From a virus, in IMG/VR virus record IMGVR_UViG_3300031951_009873, positions 16,475 to 80,474 of that record: a DNA stretch of 64,000 bases. One strand, written 5' to 3'. A program made the position numbers and the translations under genes. This document shows, piece by piece, positions 8,703-16,539 of the stretch. A model generated the notes under the pieces. The model saw only the letters and a program-made list of their open reading frames with translations. It was not told the origin of the DNA and searched no databases. Each line of letters starts with the position of its first letter. The first letter of the stretch is position 1.

Positions 8703-9660
8703 AGATTTGCGAAGCCCCAAATCATTTGAAGATTTGGGGTACATATATTTTGGACCTTTATTGTTTAATTTTTTTGTTTGGCTGAAACGTGAAGTAAATG
8801 GTTGCGATAAAATTTTGTTTAATTCCAGAGAAGGATTTTTTCTTGAACAAATGTATAAAATGTTTCAAGAAAAATACCAACTGCCAGAGTCAGTTTACTT
8901 TAAAACTTCAAGAAAACTTTCCTCTATGGCAGCATGTTTTACTAGAGAAGATATATACAAAACATTTGAATTACATAGATATTCTGGTCATCTATCCAAT
9001 TTATTGAGAGATAGGTTTGGAATCTGTCCTAAAGTTGAACATGATTATGTATTAGATACACACATTACTACTCCTTTTTTAGACAATTATATAGATGAAA
9101 TTTTGGATAAGGCTAAATACTTACGTAATGAATACAGTACATACATTAGTAGTATAGTAGCTAATTCTAAAGACATTGTAATGGTTGACAGTGGATATCA
9201 AGGAACCACACAATACTATATTCAAAAGGCATATGGGTTGACATTTAAAGGTAGATATTTTACTTTTAAAGGTAACGAATATTTGAAAAATGTGTCTGGA
9301 TTCTATGATTTTAAAACAACTATGTTGCCAAAAAATATTATATTTTTTGAATCAGTTTTTATAGATAATGTCGGTTCTTATATAGACATAGTAAACGGTC
9401 AATTTGTAAATGAAAAACTTGAGGAACAAGTTCAATTCTTTGAAGAGAAAAAAGAAATAGTTCTAGGAGCACAACGGTTTATAAAAGATATGTTAGAGAA
9501 TAACATAGATATTGAGTATAACTCAGCCACATACTCAGACTATCTGTTTAGTCTTATGTGTACGAAAGATTTTATCAAAAACGTAGAGTTGATGGACATT
9601 TTTTATCACGATAACTATTATACTAGAGATAGTATTAAAAAAGTAATTGCAAAGGACTAA
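8659..9660 (+). CDS. HAD-like hydrolase of surface-glycan clusters (COG5610-like)
   Basis: 333 residues. Recognisable blocks are SFEDLGYIYFGPLLFNFFVWL, KILFNSREGFFLEQMY, TSRKLSSMAA and MVDSGYQGTTQYY. They resemble a predicted HAD-superfamily group found fused to or beside glycosyltransferases in bacterial surface-polysaccharide loci (recalled family resemblance). The exact reaction is unknown. The chosen ATG lies 44 bases inside the upstream gene; conserved SPKSFEDLGY begins only after the upstream stop, so a later non-ATG start is possible. A perfect 9-bp hairpin lies in its first codons. Confidence 0.55.
   Translation: MKSIDYQTKLLLRSKDLRSPKSFEDLGYIYFGPLLFNFFVWLKREVNGCDKILFNSREGFFLEQMYKMFQEKYQLPESVYFKTSRKLSSMAACFTREDIYKTFELHRYSGHLSNLLRDRFGICPKVEHDYVLDTHITTPFLDNYIDEILDKAKYLRNEYSTYISSIVANSKDIVMVDSGYQGTTQYYIQKAYGLTFKGRYFTFKGNEYLKNVSGFYDFKTTMLPKNIIFFESVFIDNVGSYIDIVNGQFVNEKLEEQVQFFEEKKEIVLGAQRFIKDMLENNIDIEYNSATYSDYLFSLMCTKDFIKNVELMDIFYHDNYYTRDSIKKVIAKD
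8715..8739 (+). other. Perfect 9-bp inverted repeat (hairpin) at gene junction
   Basis: CCCCAAATC (8715-8723), loop of 7, GATTTGGGG (8731-8739). It lies 12 bases after the phosphatase stop codon and inside the 5' part of the next gene. No T-run follows, so it is not a normal terminator; an RNA stability or processing element is possible. Confidence 0.6.
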
Positions 9661-9661
9661 T

Positions 9662-10849
9662 ATGAATACGTCTTTAAATTTTATATTCCTCAATGACACG
9701 TTGACAGCAAATGGAGATGGGTTATTCGGCACATCTGGACCATTTTTTAATTATATACAAAAGGAAAACTTTCAGTATAGCCTCAGTGGGACAATTAAAG
9801 ATGGGTGTAAAAATATACTACCGATTGAAATTTCCAAAGGCGGTATGGGAATTAAAGAAATACCTAACGAAATTTTTGATTTTGTCAATACCAATGACAT
9901 AAAGTTATTAATAATAAACTTAGCGGACCCGACTGCTAAGAATCAATATATACAGTGCCTAAATTATCTAAAGGATAGGCATTTGGATTTTGATAAATTA
10001 ATTTATGTAGATAGTAATTTACAATTATCAAAGCTTAAAACAAATTTTACCAATAAAATTTATACGTTTAATTATTTTATAGAAGAGGCAACGTGGACAA
10101 AGGATGGGTTTTATGACACCAATAATGATCTCGGGTATGTCAGTAAACATATAGAAGTAAGTGAATTAGACAACTTCAGAAGTAAAAAGTTTTTATGTTT
10201 TAATAGAAATATAGATAGAGCACATAGATTTGTTTTGTTATATGAATACATAAAAGGTGTATTTCATAACTCATACTTTAGTTTTCTCAGGCCTATAGAT
10301 TATTTTAAAGAAAATCAACACTTCATTGAAAATTATAATCAAACCATTTTAACAGAAGAAGATATAGATTTTTATAACCAAAAGCTTCCAATTGAATTGG
10401 ATACACAAAATACAGAAAAAAAGCATGGATTTTCAGTTACAAATACTTTGAAAAAAGATTTATTTTTAGATAGTTGTATTCATCTTGTTACGGAAACCAA
10501 ATATATAGATAATGAACTGTTTTTATCGGAAAAGATACTGAAACCAATATTAGGGTATCAGCCGTTTATTGTATTCGGACCTCATGGATATTTAAAAGAG
10601 CTAAAAAAATACGGATTTAAAACTTTTTCTGATATTTGGGATGAATCATACGATGACATAAAAGACCCAGTTGAGAGAATGAAATCTCTAATTTCTCTAG
10701 TAAAACAACTAAATAATAAGAGTATAGAAGAGTTGAATGATATTTATAGAAGTACGAAAGAAATCTGCATACACAACAGAGATTTGTTTTATAGTTTAGA
10801 GTTAGATACATTAAAAGTTATTTTTGAGGAAATACAAAATGAATGGTAA
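9662..10849 (+). CDS. GT10-like glycosyltransferase family protein
   Basis: Third member of the family. The C-terminal half has FLCFNRNIDRAHR, LVTETKYIDN, FLSEKILKP, PFIVFGP and GFKTFSDIWDESYD, ending in HNRDLF, the same order and spacing as in the other copies. The N-terminal half differs strongly between copies, as expected if it chooses the acceptor. ATG 9662 is preceded by AAAGGA at 9651-9656 and follows the previous stop; an in-frame TTG at 9647 is less likely. Very AT-rich. It overlaps the next gene by 11 bases. Confidence 0.6.
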   Translation: MNTSLNFIFLNDTLTANGDGLFGTSGPFFNYIQKENFQYSLSGTIKDGCKNILPIEISKGGMGIKEIPNEIFDFVNTNDIKLLIINLADPTAKNQYIQCLNYLKDRHLDFDKLIYVDSNLQLSKLKTNFTNKIYTFNYFIEEATWTKDGFYDTNNDLGYVSKHIEVSELDNFRSKKFLCFNRNIDRAHRFVLLYEYIKGVFHNSYFSFLRPIDYFKENQHFIENYNQTILTEEDIDFYNQKLPIELDTQNTEKKHGFSVTNTLKKDLFLDSCIHLVTETKYIDNELFLSEKILKPILGYQPFIVFGPHGYLKELKKYGFKTFSDIWDESYDDIKDPVERMKSLISLVKQLNNKSIEELNDIYRSTKEICIHNRDLFYSLELDTLKVIFEEIQNEW

Positions 10850-11822
10850 AAGGGTTCTGATTACAGGCGCCAACGGTTTAGTTGGTAACTACATGATTGC
10901 AAAATGTATAAACCGTGGGGCATTAGTTACCGCAGTAGATATTGTAGAACCAACTAATCAAATTAAACAATATAAAGAAAATTATTGGTATAAAGATAAT
11001 TATAATTTCATCCAAGCCGATTTACGTGAATTTAGTCAATGTAAAGAAGTCGTAAAAGGTCAAGATATAATATTTCATATAGCCGGAGTAAAGGGTTCCC
11101 CCAAGAGAGCGATGGAACAACCCGCAGATTACTTCGTCCCAATGTTACAATTTAATACCAATATGATGGAAGCCGCTCGACTCGAAGATGTCGAGTGGTA
11201 CGTTTTTACGTCTACCGTAGGCGTATACCAACCCGCAGAAGTATTCATTGAAGATGATGTGTGGAAGACCTTCCCATCAGAAAAAGATAAGTATGCTGGT
11301 TGGGCTAAACGTCTTGGGGAACTTCAAGCCGAAGTATACCAAGTATCCTATAATTGGAACAAAGCATCTATTGTCAGACCCGCCAACATTTATGGCAGAC
11401 ACGATAATTTTGGTCTAGAATCTACCGTTATCGCTTCATTAATTAAGAGATTGTTTGGCGAAAAGGAACACCCATTAGTATGTTGGGGTGATGGTTCGCC
11501 TATTCGTGATTTCATTTATGCAGGTGACGTAGCTGATGGTATCATCCAAGCATACGAACAACGTATCACACAACCAATCAATTTGGGTAGTGGAACTGGA
11601 GTGACGATTAAGGAACTTGCAGAAACTTTAGTGGAAATATATGAAGAAATGTACGGTGTTAAGGTTGCAATCGAATGGGATCCTACAAAACCAAATGGTG
11701 ATGCCAAGAGATTGATGAGTACTGAACGAGCAGAATCGTTTGGTATTAAACAAAAAGTATCATTAAAAGAAGGATTGAAAGAAACTATAGATTACTATCT
11801 AACACATTTTAAAGGGAAGTAA
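10839..11822 (+). CDS. NAD-dependent sugar epimerase/dehydratase (extended SDR)
   Basis: About 327 residues with VLITGANGLVGN at the N-terminus, VFTSTVGVYQP and RPANIYGRHDN, all extended-SDR hallmarks. The active-site segment reads KYAGWAKRLGE: the catalytic Lys is present, but the Tyr is one residue further upstream than in the usual YxxxK. ATG 10839 is chosen (GAGG at 10833-adjacent purines) over an in-frame TTG at 10824. Paired with another SDR directly downstream; together with 4175 they could give several sugar interconversions. Confidence 0.82.
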   Translation: MNGKRVLITGANGLVGNYMIAKCINRGALVTAVDIVEPTNQIKQYKENYWYKDNYNFIQADLREFSQCKEVVKGQDIIFHIAGVKGSPKRAMEQPADYFVPMLQFNTNMMEAARLEDVEWYVFTSTVGVYQPAEVFIEDDVWKTFPSEKDKYAGWAKRLGELQAEVYQVSYNWNKASIVRPANIYGRHDNFGLESTVIASLIKRLFGEKEHPLVCWGDGSPIRDFIYAGDVADGIIQAYEQRITQPINLGSGTGVTIKELAETLVEIYEEMYGVKVAIEWDPTKPNGDAKRLMSTERAESFGIKQKVSLKEGLKETIDYYLTHFKGK

Positions 11823-11825
11823 GTT

Positions 11826-12809
11826 ATGAATAAGACAGATAAGATTTTAGTTACTGGAGCTAGTGGATTTATTGGTTCACGTTTATTGAAGATGTTACAT
11901 GAAACCGGGTATACTAATTTACGTGCTACATCTTGGAATAGAGAATTACGTGATACTTTATCAGATATAGAACATATTAAGGGTAACTTACAAGATGCAG
12001 ACTTTTGTGAAGTAGTATCAAAAGACGTTGACGTAGTATTTCATTGTGCAGCTAATACGTCGAACGCTCTTGATACCAAGTTCAATCCTCTTCTTCACGT
12101 TACTCCAAACGTTGAAATGAATGTGAACCTTATGGAACAGAGTTGGAAGAATAAGGTTCGTAAGTTTATTTTCATCTCATCAAATACCACGTATCCAGAT
12201 ATGGGTGACATTCCTTGCAAAGAAGATACAAACGTTCAAACCCCAGACATCGTTCCAGTCTATAAAGCGGTAGGTTGGATGAAACGTTATTGTGAGACTT
12301 TGTGTGATTTCTTTTCTAATCAAATCCACAATCCTATGCAATGTGTAATTATCAGACCTTCAAACGCATACGGTCCTAATGACAAGTATGATTATGAAAA
12401 GTGTCACGTAACACCAGCTAATATCCGTAAGGTAGCAGATGGACTCAACCCAATTCCAGTTTGGGGTGACGGTACAGAAGTCCGTGACGTAATTCACGTT
12501 GATGATATGGTCAGTGGATTTATTACCGTGGCTGAAAAAGTAGACACCTATGACATTTATAACGTGTCGTATGGAGAGGGATATACTGTTATAGAAGTTT
12601 TGAATGCCATCAAGGAAATTGAAGGTAACACAAATCCAGTCAACTTTGTAAACAACAAGGCACCAATGATTCCAGTTCGATTACTTGATAACACCAAGTT
12701 AAAGAGCTTGGGATGGTCACCCAAGTATGACTTACGTAGTGGCTTGGCAGATGCATTGCGGTGGTACAAGGAAAACAAGCACCAATTCAACCCAAATTCA
12801 CAGCCATGA
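11826..12809 (+). CDS. NAD-dependent sugar epimerase/dehydratase (extended SDR)
   Basis: 327 residues with ILVTGASGFIGSRLL, FIFISSNTTYPD and IIRPSNAYGPNDKYDYEKC, typical of nucleotide-sugar SDRs. The active-site segment VPVYKAVGWMKRYCE aligns with KYAGWAKR of the preceding gene; Val stands where the catalytic Tyr of YxxxK would be. Reaction and sugar are unknown. It lies 3 bases after the other SDR gene and shares an ATGA junction with the E1 beta-like gene. Confidence 0.82.
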   Translation: MNKTDKILVTGASGFIGSRLLKMLHETGYTNLRATSWNRELRDTLSDIEHIKGNLQDADFCEVVSKDVDVVFHCAANTSNALDTKFNPLLHVTPNVEMNVNLMEQSWKNKVRKFIFISSNTTYPDMGDIPCKEDTNVQTPDIVPVYKAVGWMKRYCETLCDFFSNQIHNPMQCVIIRPSNAYGPNDKYDYEKCHVTPANIRKVADGLNPIPVWGDGTEVRDVIHVDDMVSGFITVAEKVDTYDIYNVSYGEGYTVIEVLNAIKEIEGNTNPVNFVNNKAPMIPVRLLDNTKLKSLGWSPKYDLRSGLADALRWYKENKHQFNPNSQP

Positions 12810-13321
12810 GCTACAAAGATGAATTAACAAATGCTATGAAACTGTTGATGGATAAACCAGAAACAGTTTTCATCGGTCAACAAATCGTGTACTACGGTAA
12901 TCCTATGTCAAAAACAATTGAGGGACTACCAAAAGAACGAATGATAGAAACTCCCGTTATGGAAGAAACTCAGATGGGAATGACACTGGGTATGGCTATG
13001 GCTGGTAAATTAGTAGTAAGTTTCTATCCACGGTGGGACTTTGTAATTTCTGCGATGAACCAATTGGTAAATCACCTTGATAAGTACACACTTATGACCG
13101 GTAAAAATGTTCATGTGATTATACGTGTTGGTAAAGGTTCGGATAAACCTCTGGACCCGGGCCATCAACATAAGGCAAATTACATAAAGCCGTTTGGTGA
13201 AATATTAAAAACGATAACCTTACTAGATTGCACAACAGTAGAAAGTGTAAGAAAAAATTATAATACAGCAATAAACACACCAGGTATCTATATCATAAAC
13301 GAATATCCTGAGGTATATTAA
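12806..13321 (+). CDS. TPP-dependent dehydrogenase E1 beta-like protein
   Basis: 171 residues equivalent to the pyrimidine-binding domain of transketolase-type enzymes. ETPVMEETQMGMTLGMAMAG contains the conserved Glu that activates TPP, and FYPRWDFVISAMNQLVNH follows. The C-terminal transketolase domain of a full E1 beta (about 330 residues) is missing. With the alpha-like protein at 6396 it would form a compact alpha2beta2-type enzyme (inference). The start is set by the ATGA overlap with the upstream SDR. Confidence 0.75.
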   Translation: MSYKDELTNAMKLLMDKPETVFIGQQIVYYGNPMSKTIEGLPKERMIETPVMEETQMGMTLGMAMAGKLVVSFYPRWDFVISAMNQLVNHLDKYTLMTGKNVHVIIRVGKGSDKPLDPGHQHKANYIKPFGEILKTITLLDCTTVESVRKNYNTAINTPGIYIINEYPEVY

Positions 13322-13322
13322 T

Positions 13323-14192
13323 ATGCAAAATGGAATATTATTTTTAGGTGATAGTTTTACATGGGGAGAGGGATTAGAACTTTATTGTGATACACCTAAA
13401 TGGATTGAAGAACGAACCCAACAAAATGGTTGGCCAACATTATCAACTAAACAAGACGAAGATGGTATTCGTTTTCGTGAAGAAAATAGATTTTCTAGAT
13501 TAGTTGCTAATCATTTTGGTAAAATTGATTGTGTTAATGACACAAATGGAGGATGTGTAGCGGGGTATATTAATGTTGCACATAAGTTTTTATTTGATCC
13601 TGATATAAGAATTGACACCATTATTATTCAATTTTCTATACTTGACCGAGAGCCTATTCATGGAAGTTTTAGTTGTGTGTGTGACTTTTGTAAAGCAACG
13701 GGATATCATCGATATTTTGAACAAGTAGAACACGTTATAGCAGCACTTATAAATGGTAATTTAACTGATAATCAAAAAGAAGCTTTAATATTTTTCGAAA
13801 AAAAAACAAATAGAAAGGCAACTGACAACGATTTTTTAGATGCTCTTATTAATGTAAGAGGAATCTGGTATTCCAATTTAGTACATGATTTTTATGTCAA
13901 TCATATTTTACACTGGGAAGCTTCTGGGAAACGAAAAATATATTACATAGATTCATGGGATAACGAAACAAGTTATAAATTACACAATTCAATTATACCT
14001 ATAGATAAAAAAGGAATTCCTTTAATTGGAGAAGATGATAGAAAATATCAAATATGGACCAAGTGGGAGAATTCATTCGAATTTAAAAACATATCACAGC
14101 AGTTTGTGAAAACTGGAAACGGTCACCCTACATTAAAACAACATCAACATTTAGCAAAATCTATTATACAATTTTTAGAAGAAAGACAATAG
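13323..14192 (+). CDS. SGNH/GDSL hydrolase-like protein (copy 2)
   Basis: 289 residues. Block I is LFLGDSFTWGEGLEL, a classical GDS nucleophile motif at the extreme N-terminus. The C-terminal block NGHPTLKQHQHLA supplies the catalytic His. A Cys pair in SCVCDFC near residue 120 is unusual for the family and may bind metal. No signal peptide. Likely a cytoplasmic acyl-esterase or acyltransferase on a sugar; substrate unknown. Confidence 0.7.
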   Translation: MQNGILFLGDSFTWGEGLELYCDTPKWIEERTQQNGWPTLSTKQDEDGIRFREENRFSRLVANHFGKIDCVNDTNGGCVAGYINVAHKFLFDPDIRIDTIIIQFSILDREPIHGSFSCVCDFCKATGYHRYFEQVEHVIAALINGNLTDNQKEALIFFEKKTNRKATDNDFLDALINVRGIWYSNLVHDFYVNHILHWEASGKRKIYYIDSWDNETSYKLHNSIIPIDKKGIPLIGEDDRKYQIWTKWENSFEFKNISQQFVKTGNGHPTLKQHQHLAKSIIQFLEERQ

Positions 14193-14205
14193 GAGAAATA
14201 GTATT

Positions 14206-14334
14206 ATGTTTAAGTTTATTAAAAAAATATACAATTCTTATTTAGAAAAGAAAAAAAAGAAGCAGTTAGAAAAATTATACAAAGAACGGTTAGAAGAATT
14301 AAGAAAGCGTGATCCGTTCGTGTACAAGCATTGA
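14206..14334 (+). CDS. Small highly charged protein, 42 residues
   Basis: A short reading frame fills the gap between an SGNH gene and a radical SAM gene. It has an AGGAG ribosome site at 14191-14195, ATG at 14206 and TGA at 14332. The product begins MFKFIKKIYNSYLEKKKKK and is rich in Lys, Glu and Leu, suggesting one amphipathic or coiled helix. No homologue is recognised; the good ribosome site and tight fit support it being real. Confidence 0.5.
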   Translation: MFKFIKKIYNSYLEKKKKKQLEKLYKERLEELRKRDPFVYKH

Positions 14335-14340
14335 TATTAC

Positions 14341-15594
14341 ATGCATAATAAAGAAACGTTTTGTATATTGCCATTCGTACATTTCTACACCCAACCAGAC
14401 GGTGAGGTAAAGCCTTGCTGTATCGCAGGTGGATTTGACAATAAACAATCTTTGCGGGATAAAAATCTAGAGGATATATTTAATTCTGATGAATATAAAC
14501 AACTCAGAAAAGATATGTTAACGGGAAAACGTAACAAGATGTGTGATATATGCTATAAAAAAGAGGATGCGGGGGAGTTTTCCCCTAGACATAATTATAA
14601 TAACAATCTTACAATTGGTGGTCCATGTGAATGGACTACTCCCGTGATACACGAAGATTATTCTGTACCTATCGAGTTTCAGCATATCGATATTAGATTT
14701 TCTAATCTATGTAATTTTAAGTGTAGAATGTGTAATCATTCCTTTTCTTCCCATTGGTATGAGGATTCCCAGAAAATAAAAGTGGGAAATCATCATATAT
14801 ATGCGACAAACGAGAACACAAAGATAATAGAAGCAAGTAAAACAATTATCGAAGATTTACTACCGTACTTAAAAAATTTAAAGAGTGTATATTTTGCAGG
14901 TGGTGAACCATTAATTAATGAGAAGCATTACAACTTGTTGGTTTGGTTAAGTGAAAATTTAGAGGATACCAATGACACTAATGGATTGGGTGCTCGTAAA
15001 AAGTTATCGATGCACTATAATACCAACTTGTCAGTTTTGAAATATCGTGATTATGATTTTGTGAAGTATTGGAAGAAATTTAAACGCGTACACTTAGCTA
15101 TATCATGTGACGGAATCGGTAATGTAGGAGAATACCAACGAGTTGGATTTAATCATACTACATTTATAAAAAACTTAAAAGAATTACAAACATACGCAAT
15201 ATCAAAGTCAACAACAGGACAAATAGATAATATTTCGTATAGTTTTCAGTACACTACTACAATTTTTAACATAGAACACATATTTGAATTTATAAATTTT
15301 ATGATGGAAAATAAATTCATTGATAGTGAAGATTGTATTAATTTTTATTATGCATGGGGTCCATTGATGTCAGTAAACAATATGTCCGATACTGATAAAA
15401 GAAGAATTACGGATATGTTTACAAAAAATATAAATAATATTTCATCAGAGATTACAAAAAGTCAGTTGACGGCGATAGTAAATTATATGAATAGTTCACC
15501 TACACATGAAATCAGTTTACTTAATGAATTGGTTACAAAACTAGATGATTTACACGGAACCGATTACAAAACTATAACTAACATACGACTATAG
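14341..15594 (+). CDS. Twitch/SPASM-type radical SAM protein
   Basis: 417 residues. An N-terminal twitch-like Cys region (CILPFVHFYTQPDGEVKPCC, then MCDICYKKE) precedes the radical SAM core at RFSNLCNFKCRMC (Cys-x3-Cys-x2-Cys) with YFAGGEPLINEKHY. This order, auxiliary cysteines before the core, matches radical SAM proteins common in large marine phages (family knowledge). Substrate unknown; SPASM/twitch enzymes often act on peptides, but sugar substrates also occur. Confidence 0.8.
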   Translation: MHNKETFCILPFVHFYTQPDGEVKPCCIAGGFDNKQSLRDKNLEDIFNSDEYKQLRKDMLTGKRNKMCDICYKKEDAGEFSPRHNYNNNLTIGGPCEWTTPVIHEDYSVPIEFQHIDIRFSNLCNFKCRMCNHSFSSHWYEDSQKIKVGNHHIYATNENTKIIEASKTIIEDLLPYLKNLKSVYFAGGEPLINEKHYNLLVWLSENLEDTNDTNGLGARKKLSMHYNTNLSVLKYRDYDFVKYWKKFKRVHLAISCDGIGNVGEYQRVGFNHTTFIKNLKELQTYAISKSTTGQIDNISYSFQYTTTIFNIEHIFEFINFMMENKFIDSEDCINFYYAWGPLMSVNNMSDTDKRRITDMFTKNINNISSEITKSQLTAIVNYMNSSPTHEISLLNELVTKLDDLHGTDYKTITNIRL

Positions 15595-15600
15595 AACAAA

Positions 15601-16539
15601 ATGAAATATATATTAGCTACGGGATGTTCATTTACAAACAATATAAGATTGAATCCAGATATACCGCAACAAGATACGGAACACAAAAGACGTTCTTGGC
15701 CGTATTATTTACAGCAAGAACTTGGAAATGAGTATTGTGTTTTAAATTATGGTGGAGCAACTAATGATAATGTGTCAATGTGTAGAATTATATTATATCA
15801 CATAAATCGTTTGTTGAAAGAAAACATAGACCCAAAAGATATAAAGATTATACTCCAATGGTCATCTGGTACTAGACAAGCAATTTATATGAGTAGACAG
15901 ATGGATAAATATTCTCATAGTATGGGGCACACATTGGTCTATCATAATAATTGGGAAACAACACCCGGAGTGTTTTATTTGACAGGTGGGTTTGACCCCC
16001 CGATGGGACCTGGTAGTGCAATAGAAAAATTTGGTATATATAATGCGATAAAGTACTGGCAAGCGGAAATTATGTGGGATAACCATATCAATACCGTTAT
16101 GCCTTGGTTAGAAATGTGGTTATTACTAGAAAAAACTTGTAAAGAATTGGGCATTGATGCGTATTACATGAATATGTGGGATAACTTTTCCCACCAATCG
16201 GAGTCCAATTTTACAAAAAATGGTAATAGCTTGCAGTTATATGGTAATCCAACCACAGATATTTGGATGGATAAAATTGAAGTTTTAAAACCATACCTTG
16301 ACAAGTTACCAATAAAGTCTGATAGACACTGGCATCATGAAAATTATAAGGGATTACTGGAATGGGCCATAGATACTAGAGATGATAATATACCTGTATT
16401 CCAAGAGTTCGATGAATATAAAGCAAAAACGTTTGAAGAGTATTTATATGCTACTGGTGGAAATTCGTGGGGACATCCTTCCGCTGAAATGATGGGAATA
16501 TTTGTTAGAACAGAACTTCTTAAGTTGATAAAATTATGA
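15601..16539 (+). CDS. SGNH/GDSL hydrolase-like protein (copy 3)
   Basis: 312 residues. Block I is LATGCSFTNNIRL, followed by the Gly block NYGGATNDNVSM and an ILQWSSGTRQ strand that recurs in several copies of this window. The C-terminal SWGHPSAEMMGIFV gives the catalytic His. It is followed by an ATGA junction to the SGNH-GT fusion gene. Acyl hydrolase or acyltransferase by family; substrate unknown. Confidence 0.68.
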   Translation: MKYILATGCSFTNNIRLNPDIPQQDTEHKRRSWPYYLQQELGNEYCVLNYGGATNDNVSMCRIILYHINRLLKENIDPKDIKIILQWSSGTRQAIYMSRQMDKYSHSMGHTLVYHNNWETTPGVFYLTGGFDPPMGPGSAIEKFGIYNAIKYWQAEIMWDNHINTVMPWLEMWLLLEKTCKELGIDAYYMNMWDNFSHQSESNFTKNGNSLQLYGNPTTDIWMDKIEVLKPYLDKLPIKSDRHWHHENYKGLLEWAIDTRDDNIPVFQEFDEYKAKTFEEYLYATGGNSWGHPSAEMMGIFVRTELLKLIKL

